DNA from: Bacteroidales bacterium
GTDB lineage: Bacteria; Bacteroidota; Bacteroidia; Bacteroidales; VadinHA17
Direction of reading: 5' to 3'
Assembly: GCA_003141715.1 (NCBI GenBank)
Contig: PLNF01000027.1
Span: 1 to 57,804, forward strand
Length of the DNA stretch: 57,804 nt
A program made the translations under genes and the position numbers. How positions within the stretch are numbered: position 1 is the first letter of the stretch; each line of letters opens with the position of its first letter. Shown piece after piece: positions 57,285 to 57,804 of the stretch. The notes under the pieces were generated by a model. It ran no database searches. It was not told where the DNA came from and saw only the letters and a list, made by a program, of their open reading frames with translations.

Positions 57285-57804
57285 TGAAAATGAATTCAAA
57301 AGAAATATTGTCTCTCGATTCACTGAAAATAGGGTATGTTTCAGGGAAAAATGAAAATATTCTTCTTCCTCCGCTTACGGCAAGTGCTAACAAGGGTGAA
57401 CTTATTGCTGTCATTGGTAGAAACGGTATTGGTAAGAGTACTCTGTTAAGAACACTGACAGGACTTCAACAGCCACTCGGCGGAGATATCTTTTATAGCG
57501 GTAAAAATATCAGAGATTATTCAAGAATGGATCTTGCACAGAAAGTAGGTTACATTTCTACCGAGATTGTTAAAGTCAGCAATATGAGAGTTTATGACCT
57601 TGTTGCTCTTGGCAGATTTCCGCATACAAACTGGATCGGGAAAATTGAAATGAATGATTATAAGGTTATATTGGATGCTTTAAAAAAGACATCAATGGAA
57701 CCATTTAGCAGAAAGTTTGTTTCCGAGCTTTCTGATGGAGAACGCCAAAAGTCAATGATAGCAAGGATTTTAGCCCAGGATACCAGCATAATGATAATGG
57801 ATGA
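57284..57804 (+). CDS. btuD: Cobalamin ABC transporter ATP-binding protein (partial, cut by window end)
   Basis: The first about 173 residues of an ABC ATPase. Walker A GRNGIGKSTLL, the LSDGERQKSMIARIL signature and the start of Walker B (IMIMDE) are present; the rest lies beyond the window. It completes a btuB-G-F-C-D operon. Confidence 0.93.
   Translation, partial: MKMNSKEILSLDSLKIGYVSGKNENILLPPLTASANKGELIAVIGRNGIGKSTLLRTLTGLQQPLGGDIFYSGKNIRDYSRMDLAQKVGYISTEIVKVSNMRVYDLVALGRFPHTNWIGKIEMNDYKVILDALKKTSMEPFSRKFVSELSDGERQKSMIARILAQDTSIMIMD

Overview
The window is a 57.8 kb piece of an AT-rich bacterial chromosome from the Bacteroidota, most likely a Bacteroidales-like anaerobe. The evidence is: recurrent Bacteroidota promoter boxes (TAnnTTTG, in places with a TTG about 19-21 bp upstream), almost no Shine-Dalgarno sites, frequent TTG starts, an OmpA/TPR/beta-propeller protein of PorE-like architecture, and a BtuG-type beta-propeller in a vitamin B12 locus.

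Layout. (1) 1-15.1 kb, + strand: the 3' part of a surface-polysaccharide (O-antigen/capsule) cluster with a sugar aminotransferase, two O-antigen ligase/polymerase-like proteins, a methyltransferase, two polysaccharide deacetylases, three glycosyltransferases, an epimerase plus WecA/WbpL-type initiating transferase pair, a flippase and an AsnB amidotransferase. It ends at a bidirectional terminator. (2) 15.2-22.6 kb, - strand: a Wzz-like chain-length protein, a nucleoside phosphorylase and a complete RND efflux operon. (3) 22.9-32.3 kb: housekeeping and cell-envelope genes (DUF4293, pyrB-pyrI, YigZ, GroES-like, receiver domain, NamZ, 5'-nucleotidase, queE, PorE-like OmpA protein). (4) 32.3-42.0 kb: the most interesting part, an accessory locus. 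It holds a histidine kinase, a membrane TPR/anti-sigma-like protein, an unlisted 44-residue double-glycine leader peptide gene, an exported TPR-CHAT (caspase-like) protein, a sigma factor, a C39 peptidase-ABC exporter and its HlyD partner. (5) 42.3-48.0 kb: DUF349, pyrG, yidC. (6) 48.2-51.5 kb: a LacI-type regulator and a double transglutaminase-like lipoprotein. (7) 51.7 kb to the end: a promoter, a cobalamin riboswitch and btuB-btuG-btuF-btuC-btuD; the last gene is cut by the window edge.

How the accessory locus may work (inference): the C39 exporter and HlyD protein would cleave the double-glycine peptide and release its 15-residue proline-rich core. The sigma factor, the one-membrane-span TPR protein and the exported CHAT protease look like a transmembrane proteolytic switch that could control this export. 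The idea recalls the TPR-CHAT/sigma module known next to type III-E CRISPR, but there is no CRISPR here.

Quality note: between about 37190 and 37770 the 3' ends of the two convergent genes (CHAT and sigma factor) contain eight extra bases, all insertions. Removing them restores both proteins, so I treat both genes as intact and the patch as probable sequencing or assembly error. Also notable are an in-frame 45-bp palindromic repeat inside a lipoprotein signal peptide, a YidC with a TPR-like motif, and two gene products too short for ordinary ORF cut-offs (44 and 59 residues).
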